From positions 1-54,621 of the forward strand of contig NZ_LNYO01000010.1 in NCBI RefSeq assembly GCF_001467895.1: a stretch of DNA of 54,621 bases, written 5' to 3'. The position numbers were made by a program, and so were the translations under genes. This document shows positions 9,238 to 19,774 of the stretch, one piece after another; position 1 is the stretch's first letter, and every line of letters starts with the position of its first letter. Origin of the DNA: Legionella nautarum. Its GTDB lineage: Bacteria; Pseudomonadota; Gammaproteobacteria; Legionellales; Legionellaceae. The notes under the pieces are model-generated. The model was given only the letters and a program-made list of their open reading frames with translations. It was not told the DNA's origin and searched no databases.

Positions 9238-10785
9238 TTAATCTAGCGTTAAAGGCGAAATCGCTTTTTCACAAATTTTATGAATGCCAATCGACATTTG
9301 TCGCAGTACTGGCAATTGCTCCGCGCTGATGCCATATTCTTTTGCCAACGAAAGAGGATCAGTAAAACTGAGCCAAACTTGTCCTGTTTCATCTTCGGTC
9401 GCCATAATACGCAGAGGAAGATCTAAAGCAAAAGCTGGATTAGTTTGCATCAGCTGGGTTCCTTTTGCAGGATTGCCTACAATAAGCACCTCGGTGGGTA
9501 AAAGCGTTCGCCCCGCCTTAGTTGCCGCGTCACTATGACTGATTTGAGCAAAAATAGTCCCTCCTTGGCGTTTTATTATCTTCATCACCCGGTTTAGGGT
9601 TTGTGTTACAGAATAGGGACTTTGTAAAGTTTCAGACCAGGCCGCAGCCTCGCTGGGAGCTCCCAGTTTGGGCTCAAAAGCGGTCAGAATTTTTCGCGCT
9701 AATAGATCCAGATCAGGCAAACCATCCTTATTGGTCAATAAACTGATGCCTAAAGGTTCTGTAGAATCGTTAAAACGACCTAAAAACGCAGAAAAACCAG
9801 GTATATTGCCTTTAATTTCCATAAAACCTTCACGACCAGGGAAGAACCAACCACAATTTGCCGGGATAATTTGACCATCACTTAAACTAACCGGATGGTA
9901 TACAAATTGTCTATCCTCTGGATCGCTTAATAAAATCCCCCCAGCCAGTGCAATATCCCAAAGACCAAGATCTTCAGCCGAGGCAACGATACCACTGTCA
10001 GCATAGCTAGCAGACCAATTTAGCGCAGCAGTTGCAGCAAAATCACCCTCTTTGTCGACATAACCTTGGGCTAACTCGCTAGGATTTATAAAATTCGCAT
10101 TGTTTAAAAATTGGCTGTGTTTAAAAGGCTTGGAACCCTTACTCAGCTCATTATTTACGCTAGAAACAGTGGAAACAAAAAAAGTATGTTTTAAACCGAG
10201 ACGACTAATTTGATTTTTAGTCACATGCTCCTCATAAGACAACCCACTGACTTTTTCAATGATCTTTCCAAGGATATAATAATCGCTCGCGCTAGGGTTC
10301 ATTTTAGAACCCGGCGAAAATAGAAGAGGCTTATCAGTTAGTGAGTGTATCAGATCGTTAAAAGAATAGTCTTTACTGCAATCAAAAGGCTCATCCTTAT
10401 AACTAGGCAAACCAGAACTATGTGTTAATAAATGTCGAATGGTTATCGAAGACCAGGCTTGAGGTAAGCCAGAAAAATAAGCCGTGATCAGCCCATCCAA
10501 CTTAAGCTTGCCTTCCTGTTTAAGTTGCAGGATTCCCACAGCCGTAAATACCTGGCTCAATTGGCCAATATAAAATAACGTATTAGAAGCAACAAGAAGT
10601 TTTCTCTCAGTATCTGCTAAGCCGTAGCCAACAACGCGCGTGATATAAGGTGCCTGCGTGATAGATAAAGCCAAACCAGGAATATGGTTAGCCTGCATAT
10701 ATTGAATAATTAAATCATCAATGGATTTTCCCTTATGGAGAAGATGAAAATGCCCGCGCCCGCTATTTGTTAAAGTCCTTGACAT
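9238..10785 (-). CDS. Catalytically degenerate serine beta-lactamase-like protein fused to DUF302
   Basis: 515 residues. Residues about 15-360 follow the class C beta-lactamase/penicillin-binding fold (IRHLLTHSSGLPSY; ILGKIIEKVSG; IVASAEDLGLWDIAL). The active site is lost: in the SxxK position the sequence is QLSQ (75-78) within FYIGQLSQVFTAVGILQL, and the YxN position reads PSA (164-166). Residues about 390-510 form a DUF302 domain (EVLIVGNPAKGTQLMQTNPA; ALDLPLRIMATEDETGQVWL). No signal peptide is evident, so it is probably cytoplasmic. Substrate-binding or regulatory use is possible. It stands alone between the lipoprotein and a repeat cluster. Confidence 0.85.
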   Translation of the reverse strand: MSRTLTNSGRGHFHLLHKGKSIDDLIIQYMQANHIPGLALSITQAPYITRVVGYGLADTERKLLVASNTLFYIGQLSQVFTAVGILQLKQEGKLKLDGLITAYFSGLPQAWSSITIRHLLTHSSGLPSYKDEPFDCSKDYSFNDLIHSLTDKPLLFSPGSKMNPSASDYYILGKIIEKVSGLSYEEHVTKNQISRLGLKHTFFVSTVSSVNNELSKGSKPFKHSQFLNNANFINPSELAQGYVDKEGDFAATAALNWSASYADSGIVASAEDLGLWDIALAGGILLSDPEDRQFVYHPVSLSDGQIIPANCGWFFPGREGFMEIKGNIPGFSAFLGRFNDSTEPLGISLLTNKDGLPDLDLLARKILTAFEPKLGAPSEAAAWSETLQSPYSVTQTLNRVMKIIKRQGGTIFAQISHSDAATKAGRTLLPTEVLIVGNPAKGTQLMQTNPAFALDLPLRIMATEDETGQVWLSFTDPLSLAKEYGISAEQLPVLRQMSIGIHKICEKAISPLTLD

Positions 10786-10861
10786 GATAATTCCTATTGA
10801 GGAAATGGCTTGTTTTAAGTGTAGCTGAACTGGTACTTTAGTCGCTGATGCGTACGGTTTG

Positions 10862-11170
10862 ATGTGAGACTCGGAGACGGCCTGGCGGCTGCGCCCATCC
10901 TGAGGCTCTCGAAGGAAGGGGCTTTTGCGGCACTTCGAGACAGCGCTGCGCGCTTCCCCAGTGTGAACGGGACAAACATAACAATCAATGAACTAAACAC
11001 TTTCGTGGGGATACCTCAGAGTCCGAACGGCAGATATCCCCACAAAATAAGGAATTTGTATTAATTTTATCCCGTTCAGCCTGAGGAGCACGCATGGCGT
11101 GCGTCTCGAAGCCTGTCCTGAGGCTCTCGAAGGGGCTTGTCCTGAGCAAGGCCTGCAACGAATTCGAAGG
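10862..11170. repeat. Dispersed intergenic repeat cluster upstream of mutS
   Basis: Repeats the modules of 264-641: the part at 10868-10916 (GAGACGGCCTGGCGGCTGCG...CCTGAGGCTCTCGAAGG), the CACTTCGAGACAGCGCTGCG block that also occurs at 426-445, and CCCGTTCAGCCTGAGGAG followed by GCGTCTCGAAGCCTGTC. A GTGGGGATACCTCAG word matches the reverse complement of 273-287. Both clusters therefore share composite structure. No gene is supported here. Confidence 0.7.
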
Positions 11171-11264
11171 GGCGAAAGATCTCTGCCCAAATCCTAACTC
11201 AATTTACTGACTTAAATCAGAGCCTTTGCTAGAATCTCTAAAATTTTTTGTTCCGTATAAAACT

Positions 11265-13799
11265 ATGTCTGTAACTCATACCCCCATGATGCAGCAATAT
11301 TTACGCATCAAATCAGAATACCCCGATATGCTACTTCTTTATCGTATGGGTGATTTTTACGAACTTTTTTATGATGATGCGAAACGGGCTGCCAAACTGC
11401 TCGATTTAACGCTAACTCATCGCGGCCAATCTGCCGATAAACCCATTCCCATGGCCGGTGTTCCCTACCATGCAGTAGAAAATTATTTAGCTCGATTAAT
11501 CAGAAAAGGCGAATCCGTCGCTATTTGTGAGCAAATTGGTGACCCAGCCACATCAAAGGGTCCAGTCGAACGCCAAGTGACCCGCATAATCACTCCTGGC
11601 ACAGTAACTGACGAAGCCCTGCTTGACGCGCAAAAAGATAATATTTTGCTTGCTATCCACACGCAAAATAAGCAATTTGGTCTCGCTTGGGTTGATTTAA
11701 GTGGAGGCCGTTTTCATTTGTTGCAAGTGAACGATGAGGCCCAACTTTGGGCAGAGATCAATCGCCTACAACCTGCAGAAATTCTAACGCAACAGAGCTT
11801 GCCTCTTTCTCATTTTACGGTAAAAAACCGCCCGGCTTGGGAGTTCGATTTAAAGCGTGCCCAGCAACTATTGTGCGAGCAGTTTGCCGTACAAAATTTA
11901 AGTGCTTTTGGTGAAAAAGACTATGTCATCGCCTTCCCTGCGGCAGGTTGTTTATTAACCTACCTACAAAATACTCAGCGTCAAGCTTTACCTCATTTAA
12001 CGCAGATTACTTTGGAACAAAATGAACACTATCTGCAACTTGATGCCTCCACGCAAAAGCATTTGGAAATCTTTGAAAACAATCAAGGTGGGCGAGAAAA
12101 TAGTTTATTATCCGTGCTTGATTACACAGCCTCTGCCATGGGTAGCCGCTTACTTAAACGCTGGCTAGGTAGACCTCTCAATCAAGCCAATTTAATTCTA
12201 CAACGGCAAGCTGTAGTCAGTGAATTCATTGAAAAAAACCAAGCGGCGCTGATGCATCCTTTGCTAAGACAAATCTGCGATGTCGAACGAATTGTGTCGC
12301 GTATTGCTTTGAAATCTGCAAGACCACGTGATCTAATTCAACTTCGAGAAACACTCGCTATTCTCCCTGAGATCAGCGATGCAATTGCCGCCAATCAGTC
12401 AACGCTGCTAAAAGAATTAGAGCATCATTTAATGCTTCAACCCGAACTTCATGAGCTTTTATGCAATGCCCTAGTTGATAACCCACCCATGCTGATTCGC
12501 GATGGAGGAGTTATTGCCTCAGGATTTGATGAGGAACTCGATGAATTAAGAATGTTGAGCAATAATGCCACAGAAAAGCTTATCGAACTAGAAACCGCCG
12601 AGAAACAACGCTCCGGCTTATCAACATTAAAGTTTGGTTACAACCGCGTACAGGGTTATTACATTGAACTATCACGTAATCAATCTGAAAAAGCACCCTT
12701 GAATTATCAGCGGAAGCAAACGCTAAAAAACGTTGAGCGCTACATTACTCCCGAATTAAAAGAATTCGAAGAAAAAGTATTATCCGCTCAAGTGAAAGCC
12801 TTAGCACGAGAAAAATGGCTCTACGATAATTTGTTAGAGGAAATACAACAATTCATCAAACCCCTTAGTCAATTAGCTCATGCACTTGCCCAACTCGATG
12901 TACTGGCCAATTTCGCCGGGCGAGCTCAAGCACTCCATTGGTCTAGCCCCCAATTTACCCTAGAACCTGGTATTTATCTTATTGAAGGTCGTCATCCTGT
13001 TGTCGAACAAGTTTTGCAGGAGCAATTCATTGCTAATGACTTAATTTTAAATAACAATAAAAATATGCTTCTCATCACCGGTCCTAATATGGGTGGAAAA
13101 TCCACCTATATGCGACAGACTGCCTTGATTGTATTGCTTGCTCACACCGGCAGCTATGTCCCTGCAAAACAGGCAAAGATAGGACCTATTGATCGCATCT
13201 TTACACGCATTGGTGCTTCTGATGATTTAGCCTCTGGCCGCTCCACGTTCATGGTGGAAATGACAGAAACAGCCTACATTCTTCGGCAAGCCACTCATAA
13301 AAGCTTGGTATTAATTGATGAAATAGGCCGTGGAACTAGTACTTACGATGGGATGGCACTTGCCTATGCGACCTGTATTTACCTTGCTCAGACCATCAAG
13401 GCTTACAGCTTGTTCTCTACTCATTATTTTGAACTAACCCAGTTACCCGAACAATTTAACTGCATTAGAAATGTCCACTTACAAGCGACCCTGGCAAACG
13501 GTCGCATTGTTTTTTTATATCAGGTGGAAGAAGGTTCAGCGAATCGCAGCTATGGTTTGGAAGTGGCTCAACTAGCAGGAATCCCGACAGAGGTTTTACA
13601 ACTTGCTAGTCAACATCTCAATCAGGTCCACACACAGACAGAACAGCAACAGCCGTTTTTGATTGACCAACCCCCTTCCGCGCTTCTTAAAGAATTAGCA
13701 AAAATAGATGCTGATAATTTATCGCCTCGAGAAGCACTTGAATTAGTCTATCGTTTGAAAGCCATGGAGGCTAATTGTGCAATGACCGGACTTGCATGA
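11265..13799 (+). CDS. mutS: DNA mismatch repair protein MutS
   Basis: Recognises mismatches and small loops and starts MutL-dependent repair. It has 844 residues from the ATG at 11265, the family-like start [16 protein letters not shown]; a TTG at 11226 is less likely. The mismatch-binding motif is in [14 protein letters not shown]. The ATPase has Walker [10 protein letters not shown] near residue 606, then [20 protein letters not shown] and [11 protein letters not shown]. Family length is normal. It leads a tight mutS-tamA-tamB cluster: its TGA overlaps the tamA ATG. Confidence 0.97.
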   Translation: MSVTHTPMMQQYLRIKSEYPDMLLLYRMGDFYELFYDDAKRAAKLLDLTLTHRGQSADKPIPMAGVPYHAVENYLARLIRKGESVAICEQIGDPATSKGPVERQVTRIITPGTVTDEALLDAQKDNILLAIHTQNKQFGLAWVDLSGGRFHLLQVNDEAQLWAEINRLQPAEILTQQSLPLSHFTVKNRPAWEFDLKRAQQLLCEQFAVQNLSAFGEKDYVIAFPAAGCLLTYLQNTQRQALPHLTQITLEQNEHYLQLDASTQKHLEIFENNQGGRENSLLSVLDYTASAMGSRLLKRWLGRPLNQANLILQRQAVVSEFIEKNQAALMHPLLRQICDVERIVSRIALKSARPRDLIQLRETLAILPEISDAIAANQSTLLKELEHHLMLQPELHELLCNALVDNPPMLIRDGGVIASGFDEELDELRMLSNNATEKLIELETAEKQRSGLSTLKFGYNRVQGYYIELSRNQSEKAPLNYQRKQTLKNVERYITPELKEFEEKVLSAQVKALAREKWLYDNLLEEIQQFIKPLSQLAHALAQLDVLANFAGRAQALHWSSPQFTLEPGIYLIEGRHPVVEQVLQEQFIANDLILNNNKNMLLITGPNMGGKSTYMRQTALIVLLAHTGSYVPAKQAKIGPIDRIFTRIGASDDLASGRSTFMVEMTETAYILRQATHKSLVLIDEIGRGTSTYDGMALAYATCIYLAQTIKAYSLFSTHYFELTQLPEQFNCIRNVHLQATLANGRIVFLYQVEEGSANRSYGLEVAQLAGIPTEVLQLASQHLNQVHTQTEQQQPFLIDQPPSALLKELAKIDADNLSPREALELVYRLKAMEANCAMTGLA

Positions 13800-15472
13800 A
13801 GAAAATACGTCAACTCTGGGTGCTCCTAAGCCTACCTTTATTAATCGCAGCTACACCTAAAATGAATTTTCATATTGTCGGGGTGAAGGGAAGATTATTG
13901 ATTAATATCCAGTCCCGTTTAATGGAAATCGAGCAAACCAGACCTTTAGAGCGAGAAACTGACGAAGAGCTTCGTCAACAAATAACGCAAGCCATGCAAC
14001 CCTTTGGCTATTTTAACCCACTAATTAGCTTGAGAAGACAACCTTTGCAAATCCAGGTTAATCCTGGCCCGCTGGTGATAATTAATCAGTTAAATATCGA
14101 GCTTAAAGGTGAGGGAGCCAATAATCCTGCGATTAAAAAGGTGCTAAACAATTTATCTATCGCTCTCGGTCAGCCTTTAAATAGCGCAAAGTATGAGGAA
14201 ACGAAACAACTCTTATCCGATGCTGCTGAACGGCAGGGATATTTGCATTCCTCCTTTGAAAAAGCAGAAATGCTTATCGATCTTAATCGCTATAAAGCTC
14301 AGATTAACCTGATTTTTGATACGGGTTCGCAATACTATTTTGGCCAGGTGCAATTTGATCCAACTAATATCTCACCCGAATTACTAAAGCGCTACGTGCC
14401 TTTTAATTACGGCCAACCTTATTCTACGGATCAAATATTGACCTTCAATAGTCAGCTAGTCAGTAGTGGTTATTTTCGCTCGGTAGCAGTTAAACCCGAA
14501 ATTGGCAGTAAGGAACGTTATATCCCTATTCAGGTTCATCTCGAACCGGTTCCTCGTTCGAGCTACTCCTTTGGTGTGGGCTATGGTACCGATACCGGCA
14601 TCCGTGGGCGTGCCGGCTATCATATTATCCCTGTTAACGCTGCTGGCCATAAATTTAACCTTATTGCCTTGGGTTCTACTGCTCAATCTGCGTTAAAAAC
14701 GCAATATATTATTCCAGGCAAAAATCCTGTCGTTGATCAATACCACATTAACGGTAATTTAGCTGCTTTGAATTATGATACAGGCTACAGTAAATCGGTT
14801 TTAATTTCTTTAGCACAACATCATAATTTGCCTTATTTTCAGCGTGTTTTATCAATCAATGGTCTTTATGATGATTATCATTATTATCGTAAGCCTGATG
14901 AAAATAAACGTGCAATATTTCCAAAGGCTAGTTTTACTTGGATTAAAATAAAAAATAACCTTTTTTCGCCTTCGGGATATAACATTACGGTAACAGGTTT
15001 AGGGGCAAGTAAAGCGTTTTTTTCGAATGAAAATTTCATCCAAGCGTCAATTAATGCAAAAGCAGCGCTAACTCTTCCGCAAATTCGCACGCGTTTTTAT
15101 TTTCATACTATTCAAGGCATAACAGCAATTAATAATATTACTCAATTACCCTTATCTCTGGCGCTGCTACTCGGTGGTGCAGAAAATTTAAAAGGCTATA
15201 AATATAACTCCATTGGTCCTGGAAAAATTTTGACTTATGCTGGCCTAGAAATTCAAAAAGAAACCAAAGAAAATTGGTATCTAATCGGCTTTTTCGACAG
15301 TGGTGATGTTTATAGACCCAATACAAGAAAAATAAAGAACGATATTGGTATTGGGCTAATGTGGCTATCAGCGATGGGACCTATCAAAATCGCTATTGCT
15401 CAACCTATAGGAACTCGTGCTCACCATTCTAGAGGTCCAAAACTAGTCATTAATATGGGACCCGATTTATGA
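13796..15472 (+). CDS. tamA: Translocation and assembly module outer-membrane protein TamA
   Basis: Omp85-family outer membrane barrel that works with TamB in envelope biogenesis. 558 residues from ATG 13796, which overlaps the mutS stop (ATGA). A signal peptide ([15 protein letters not shown]) is followed by POTRA-like domains (about residues 25-255, including [18 protein letters not shown] and [20 protein letters not shown]). The 16-strand barrel starts near [20 protein letters not shown]. The C-terminal part has [20 protein letters not shown] and ends hydrophobically. Length agrees with TamA rather than BamA. Confidence 0.92.
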   Translation: MKKIRQLWVLLSLPLLIAATPKMNFHIVGVKGRLLINIQSRLMEIEQTRPLERETDEELRQQITQAMQPFGYFNPLISLRRQPLQIQVNPGPLVIINQLNIELKGEGANNPAIKKVLNNLSIALGQPLNSAKYEETKQLLSDAAERQGYLHSSFEKAEMLIDLNRYKAQINLIFDTGSQYYFGQVQFDPTNISPELLKRYVPFNYGQPYSTDQILTFNSQLVSSGYFRSVAVKPEIGSKERYIPIQVHLEPVPRSSYSFGVGYGTDTGIRGRAGYHIIPVNAAGHKFNLIALGSTAQSALKTQYIIPGKNPVVDQYHINGNLAALNYDTGYSKSVLISLAQHHNLPYFQRVLSINGLYDDYHYYRKPDENKRAIFPKASFTWIKIKNNLFSPSGYNITVTGLGASKAFFSNENFIQASINAKAALTLPQIRTRFYFHTIQGITAINNITQLPLSLALLLGGAENLKGYKYNSIGPGKILTYAGLEIQKETKENWYLIGFFDSGDVYRPNTRKIKNDIGIGLMWLSAMGPIKIAIAQPIGTRAHHSRGPKLVINMGPDL

Positions 15473-18417
15473 TCCGCAACTTACTTAAATGGTCTATAAA
15501 AATTTTGGTATTTTTCTTTATTCTATTTATCGCCTTTTCTATTTTTATAGTGACTACCAAATCGGGATTTCTACTCGGTACAAAATTAACGAAAATTATT
15601 TTGCCCGGCGAATTAATTATTGAAAACCCGCAGGGTAAGCTTATTAGTCATTTTTCATTTTCTCGCCTTCATTATCAAGACGATCACACTCAAGTTGAAC
15701 TAAACGATTTCATGACAACTTGGCAATGGAAATCATTGTTTAATCATCAGTTGTTAATTGACTCTCTTCATGCAAAAAATTTGTCTTTATCCTTAAAAGA
15801 TAAAGAACAAAAACCAGCTAAATCGACTGCTTTTAAGCTACCTATTGACATTAAAATTAATGATGCTTCTGTAGATAAAATTCAAATTACCCATAATGAA
15901 TCTAAGAACCAAATTACCAATCTTAAATTGCAGGCCGATCTGAAAAATCAGCTTTGGAAAATTAACCAACTTTTTTTAACTTTTAATAATATGGATTTCA
16001 GTTTAAACGGACAAGCTCAACCTAAGTTTCCTTATCCCTTAGCTGCTCAGTTAGAATTTAAGTCCAAAAACTCTAAGCCCAATATCCAAGGCTTTATTAA
16101 ATTAGGCGGTGATTTTTCTCTCTATCATTGGCATGGAGAGATGCTTAACCCTAAAGGTACGGTAGTTCATGGGACTTTAAGAAATGGAAAGGAAATACAC
16201 AATTTAGCGACATGGCGGCAATTTATCTGGCCTATCGATAAAGACCAAATGCTTGAAAGTCCTGAAGGAAACTTACATCTCGACGGGACTCTTCCTAATC
16301 TAAACCTTAGTCTTGCTGCCACTATCTTATCACCGATACCAGCAAATATTCAGCTTGTTGGCCAGACTAGCGAACAAACCATCCACTCTCAGGGAACGAT
16401 TAAGTTAGCTCAAGCAGAAGTTAATCTTAATTTTGCTTACAATGAAAAAACAAACCCTAAAATTCAAGCTAAAATCCAAGCAGCAGGCTTCGATGTTAAA
16501 ACCGGAGAAAACCCCTTTGAACAACTGAAACTGGATACCGAATTAACAGGTAACTCCTTCTCTAACTTGGTAATAAATTCACTGTTAACGACGCAATATT
16601 TTGGCAATTTACTAACCGCAACTCTTCATTATCAAAATCACCAAATCCAAGCGCAGGCTACACTCGGAACGAATGAACTTCAAGTGCAAGGTTCTTTACC
16701 CTATCAATGGAACCTCAATGCAACAATTCCCAACCCTGGCTTGCTTCATCCTAGCCTGAAATTATTACAAACTGAGCTTAAGGCCAATGCAACAATTACG
16801 AGTCCAACAAACGGCGAGTTGAAGTTAATTATTCCACCAGGTAATTATCAATTAGACGAAAAAAATCCTGCAGAAGTTTTAAAATTTTCTGGCGGACAAT
16901 TCAATGCCCAATTAACGCCTAATCGTTTAGATCTGATTGGAAATTTAACCCTGGATCAGTCTAAATTCCTTTCTTTGACCCTGAATTTACCTCAATTTCG
17001 TTTAGACCAAGGATTAAGTGAAAAACAAGCACTCAAAGGCAATTTAAGTTTAAATGTGAATTCCCTTAGTTTTCTCGAAAAATTTAGCAGCGTACCAAGC
17101 AAAATTGAAGGCCAATTAAACGCCTTAATTAACCTCAGTGGAACTATCAATAAACCGGTGATGGAAGGTACGCTCAATCTTGATAAAGCAAAACTGGTTA
17201 TCCCCAAGCTAGGGCTTAATTTAGACCCCATTCAAATTAATCTGCAAAGTCGAAATAAACACTGGACAAGCCAGGGTTCTTTCGCTTCTCAGGGAAGACT
17301 ATTAACTTTAAACGGCAAGGGGGATTTTACACCTGAACTCACGGGTTCGTTCACGCTCAACGGCGAGGATTTTCCCCTAATTCATACGGCAGATTACCTC
17401 ATCAATTTATCCCCACAATTAATCATTTATTTCAAACCTAATGCTATCGATATCACGGGGCAGATCTTAATTCCTAGCGCTCAAATCAAACCTCGGACTT
17501 TTACTAGTACTACTAGTCTCTCTGAGGATGCCGTTTTTGTTGGAGCAAAATCGACGCCCAACCCCTTCCATATTAATGCTGATCTAGTCTTAATGATGGG
17601 AGAGAACGTTGTTATCGACGTAAAAGATTTGCATGGTTTTCTTGATGGAAGTATCCGCTTACTGCAATTACCACAAGGCCCTCTCAATGCTAGTGGTGAA
17701 TTAACCATACGTGACGGAAAATATAAAGTCTATGGCCAAGAGCTAACGATTGATCAGGGGCAATTAATTTTCACCGGCGGTTCCATTGATAATCCTGGTA
17801 TTAATGTTCGAGCCATCCGTCGCTTCAATAATAGAAATACTTCATTTAGTGGTTCAAACCAATTGTTTGATTTTAAATCAGCCAATTTACAGAATTTAAA
17901 CTTTAATAGTGAAATGATTGTTGGGGTTGAAGTGAGTGGACGTTTAAGTGCAACTAAAATAAAACTTTTCTCTGAGCCCCCTACCCTGTCTCAAACCGAT
18001 ATTTTATCCATGCTCTTTTTAGGTAAACCCGCCAATCAAGCAAACCAAGCGGGAGCTCAACTTCTTTTAAATGCGATTAGCTCAATGAACTTAGGTGCCG
18101 GAACCAAAGGAACACAACTGCTTTCGCAATTAAAACAATCATTAGGTGTAGATTTGAATATAAAAAACAATACCAAGTATAATCAACAAACTAATGAAAT
18201 CAGCGAATCAGATACCGTAGTAGTCGGTAAATCGATAACTAAACGCATTTATGTGAGTTATAATTTTGGTTTAGCGCAAGCTGATTCGAATGTATTTACC
18301 CTAACTTATTTATTAAATAAATTTTTCAGTATTCAAGTGAGTGCGAGTGCTACAGCCAGTGGAATCGATCTATTGTATACTCGCGATACTGCAAAAGATT
18401 CGAAGCATGCGAGTTAA
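15469..18417 (+). CDS. tamB: Translocation and assembly module inner-membrane protein TamB
   Basis: AsmA-like periplasm-spanning protein, partner of TamA, probably a lipid conduit between the membranes. 982 residues, shorter than the E. coli protein. One N-terminal membrane helix (residues about 8-28), a long beta-rich taco-like region of repeated short strands, and the conserved C-terminal DUF490 domain (TDILSMLFLGKPANQ; SITKRIYVSYNFGL; LYTRD near the end). It overlaps tamA by four bases (ATGA), so the two are translationally coupled. Confidence 0.93.
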   Translation: MIRNLLKWSIKILVFFFILFIAFSIFIVTTKSGFLLGTKLTKIILPGELIIENPQGKLISHFSFSRLHYQDDHTQVELNDFMTTWQWKSLFNHQLLIDSLHAKNLSLSLKDKEQKPAKSTAFKLPIDIKINDASVDKIQITHNESKNQITNLKLQADLKNQLWKINQLFLTFNNMDFSLNGQAQPKFPYPLAAQLEFKSKNSKPNIQGFIKLGGDFSLYHWHGEMLNPKGTVVHGTLRNGKEIHNLATWRQFIWPIDKDQMLESPEGNLHLDGTLPNLNLSLAATILSPIPANIQLVGQTSEQTIHSQGTIKLAQAEVNLNFAYNEKTNPKIQAKIQAAGFDVKTGENPFEQLKLDTELTGNSFSNLVINSLLTTQYFGNLLTATLHYQNHQIQAQATLGTNELQVQGSLPYQWNLNATIPNPGLLHPSLKLLQTELKANATITSPTNGELKLIIPPGNYQLDEKNPAEVLKFSGGQFNAQLTPNRLDLIGNLTLDQSKFLSLTLNLPQFRLDQGLSEKQALKGNLSLNVNSLSFLEKFSSVPSKIEGQLNALINLSGTINKPVMEGTLNLDKAKLVIPKLGLNLDPIQINLQSRNKHWTSQGSFASQGRLLTLNGKGDFTPELTGSFTLNGEDFPLIHTADYLINLSPQLIIYFKPNAIDITGQILIPSAQIKPRTFTSTTSLSEDAVFVGAKSTPNPFHINADLVLMMGENVVIDVKDLHGFLDGSIRLLQLPQGPLNASGELTIRDGKYKVYGQELTIDQGQLIFTGGSIDNPGINVRAIRRFNNRNTSFSGSNQLFDFKSANLQNLNFNSEMIVGVEVSGRLSATKIKLFSEPPTLSQTDILSMLFLGKPANQANQAGAQLLLNAISSMNLGAGTKGTQLLSQLKQSLGVDLNIKNNTKYNQQTNEISESDTVVVGKSITKRIYVSYNFGLAQADSNVFTLTYLLNKFFSIQVSASATASGIDLLYTRDTAKDSKHAS

Positions 18418-18433
18418 ACCTGTTTTGATTGGG

Positions 18434-18449
18434 TTGGGCTAAAGCCCAA
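18434..18449 (+). terminator. Hairpin after tamB, possible weak terminator
   Basis: TTGGGCT-AA-AGCCCAA is a perfect inverted repeat 17 bases after the tamB stop. No run of Ts follows, so it may stabilise the mRNA end rather than terminate. It separates tamB from hemB. Confidence 0.35.
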
Positions 18450-18496
18450 TAAATCAACAACAGTTGCTTGAACATTAAGGCTTAAGAGGAAACAAA

Positions 18497-19486
18497 ATGA
18501 CTGATTTTCACCTTCCAGTACGTTTAAGACGGTTACGCAGCAGCCCTGCTGTTAGAGCTTTAATACAGGAAACTCGATTAGATCCGCAACAATTTATTGC
18601 GCCCTTATTTATTTCAGAAACAATTTCTAATAAACAAGAAATTAAAAGCATGCCGGGACAATTTCAATTAAGTCTCAATGACTTACCTACTGAAATAAAT
18701 CAACTTACTGAATTGGGCATTAGAGCCGTTTTACTTTTTGGCATTCCTAGCCACAAAGATGCGATTGGCAGTGCTTCACTTTACTCTGACGGTATCATTC
18801 AACAAGCCGTACGTGTCATTCGTGAAGTCAATAAAGATATTTTAATTATTACTGATGTTTGTTTTTGCGAATACACTGACCATGGTCATTGCGGTGCTTT
18901 ACAGGGACAGAGTTTAGATAACGATAAAACCTTGGAATTATTGGCTCAACAGGCAGTAAGCCATGCCGCTGCTGGTGCTGATTGGGTTGCACCCAGCAGT
19001 ATGACAGATGGAATGGTTGCTGCCATTCGTCAAGCCTTGGATAAAGCAGGTCATCAAAATACAGCCATTTTAAGTTACGCGGTTAAATACAGTTCTAGTT
19101 TCTACGGCCCTTTCCGTGAAGCTGCCCAAGGCGCCCCTCAATTTGGTGATCGCAAAAGCTATCAAATGAATCCTGCCAACTCAAACGAAGCACTGAGAGA
19201 AGCTGCCCTGGATTTAGAAGAAGGCGCGGATTTACTCATGGTAAAACCAGCCATGATCTACCTTGATATCATCTACAAAATTAAACAACATTTTCCTGAA
19301 ATACCTTTATGTGCCTACCAAGTCAGTGGTGAATATTCCATGATAAAAAACGCGGCTATTCAAGGTTTAATCAATGAAGAGCAAGCAATGGTTGAGAGCC
19401 TTTTGGCCATTAAACGTGCTGGTGCGGATCTTATTATTTCTTATTTTGCGAAGGACCTTGCAAAATTATTGAAGGGACGGCAATAG
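18497..19486 (+). CDS. hemB: Delta-aminolevulinic acid dehydratase (porphobilinogen synthase)
   Basis: Condenses two 5-aminolevulinate molecules to porphobilinogen in haem synthesis. 329 residues, normal length. The metal-binding cysteine cluster is DVCFCEYTDHGHCGAL, and the two catalytic lysines lie in SYAVKYSSSFYGPF and LLMVKPAMIYLDII. C-terminal PLCAYQVSGEYSMIKNAA is typical. AGAGGAAACAAA precedes the ATG. It follows tamB by about 80 bases and may have its own promoter. Confidence 0.97.
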   Translation: MTDFHLPVRLRRLRSSPAVRALIQETRLDPQQFIAPLFISETISNKQEIKSMPGQFQLSLNDLPTEINQLTELGIRAVLLFGIPSHKDAIGSASLYSDGIIQQAVRVIREVNKDILIITDVCFCEYTDHGHCGALQGQSLDNDKTLELLAQQAVSHAAAGADWVAPSSMTDGMVAAIRQALDKAGHQNTAILSYAVKYSSSFYGPFREAAQGAPQFGDRKSYQMNPANSNEALREAALDLEEGADLLMVKPAMIYLDIIYKIKQHFPEIPLCAYQVSGEYSMIKNAAIQGLINEEQAMVESLLAIKRAGADLIISYFAKDLAKLLKGRQ

Positions 19487-19635
19487 CCGGCGAATCCTGA
19501 GAATAGCTCACAATTGGAGCGCTATTAATTATAGAGTCTTTAAACGACATCAAAAACTATCTTAGAAATAGTAGCCCTAATGGTATTCTTCATATTGCCT
19601 AACAATTACATTAACAGAAGTAGCTATTCAGCTAA

Positions 19636-19728
19636 TTAAACAAATAAGTCTTCAATAGTTTCCTGCATCTCCTTCTGACTAGGCTTGGCAGAACGAAAAA
19701 TTTCCCATAAGGGATGGTGTAGCTACTT
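19636..19728 (-). pseudogene. Possible C-terminal gene relic between hemB and fadL
   Basis: On the minus strand the frame ending at TAA 19638-19636 reads HHPLWEIFRSAKPSQKEMQE and continues TIEDLFV before the stop. It looks protein-like but has no start codon, because the fadL terminator lies directly upstream. The rest of 19487-19731 shows no gene. Weak evidence based only on composition. Confidence 0.2.
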
Positions 19729-19730
19729 GC

Positions 19731-19762
19731 AAAAAAAAACCACGCATCAGCGTGGTTTTTTA
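19731..19762 (-). terminator. Rho-independent terminator after fadL (works in both directions)
   Basis: AAACCACGC-ATCA-GCGTGGTTT forms a stem with A-runs on one side and T-runs on the other, so it can act on either strand. It lies just after the fadL-like gene stop and downstream of hemB. Confidence 0.85.
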
Positions 19763-19774
19763 ATCACCCCCAAT

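Noticed and set aside
10815-11190. Three overlapping ORFs of 61-66 codons on both strands
   Set aside because: They lie wholly within the dispersed repeat cluster, have no family match and owe their openness to GC-rich repeat modules.
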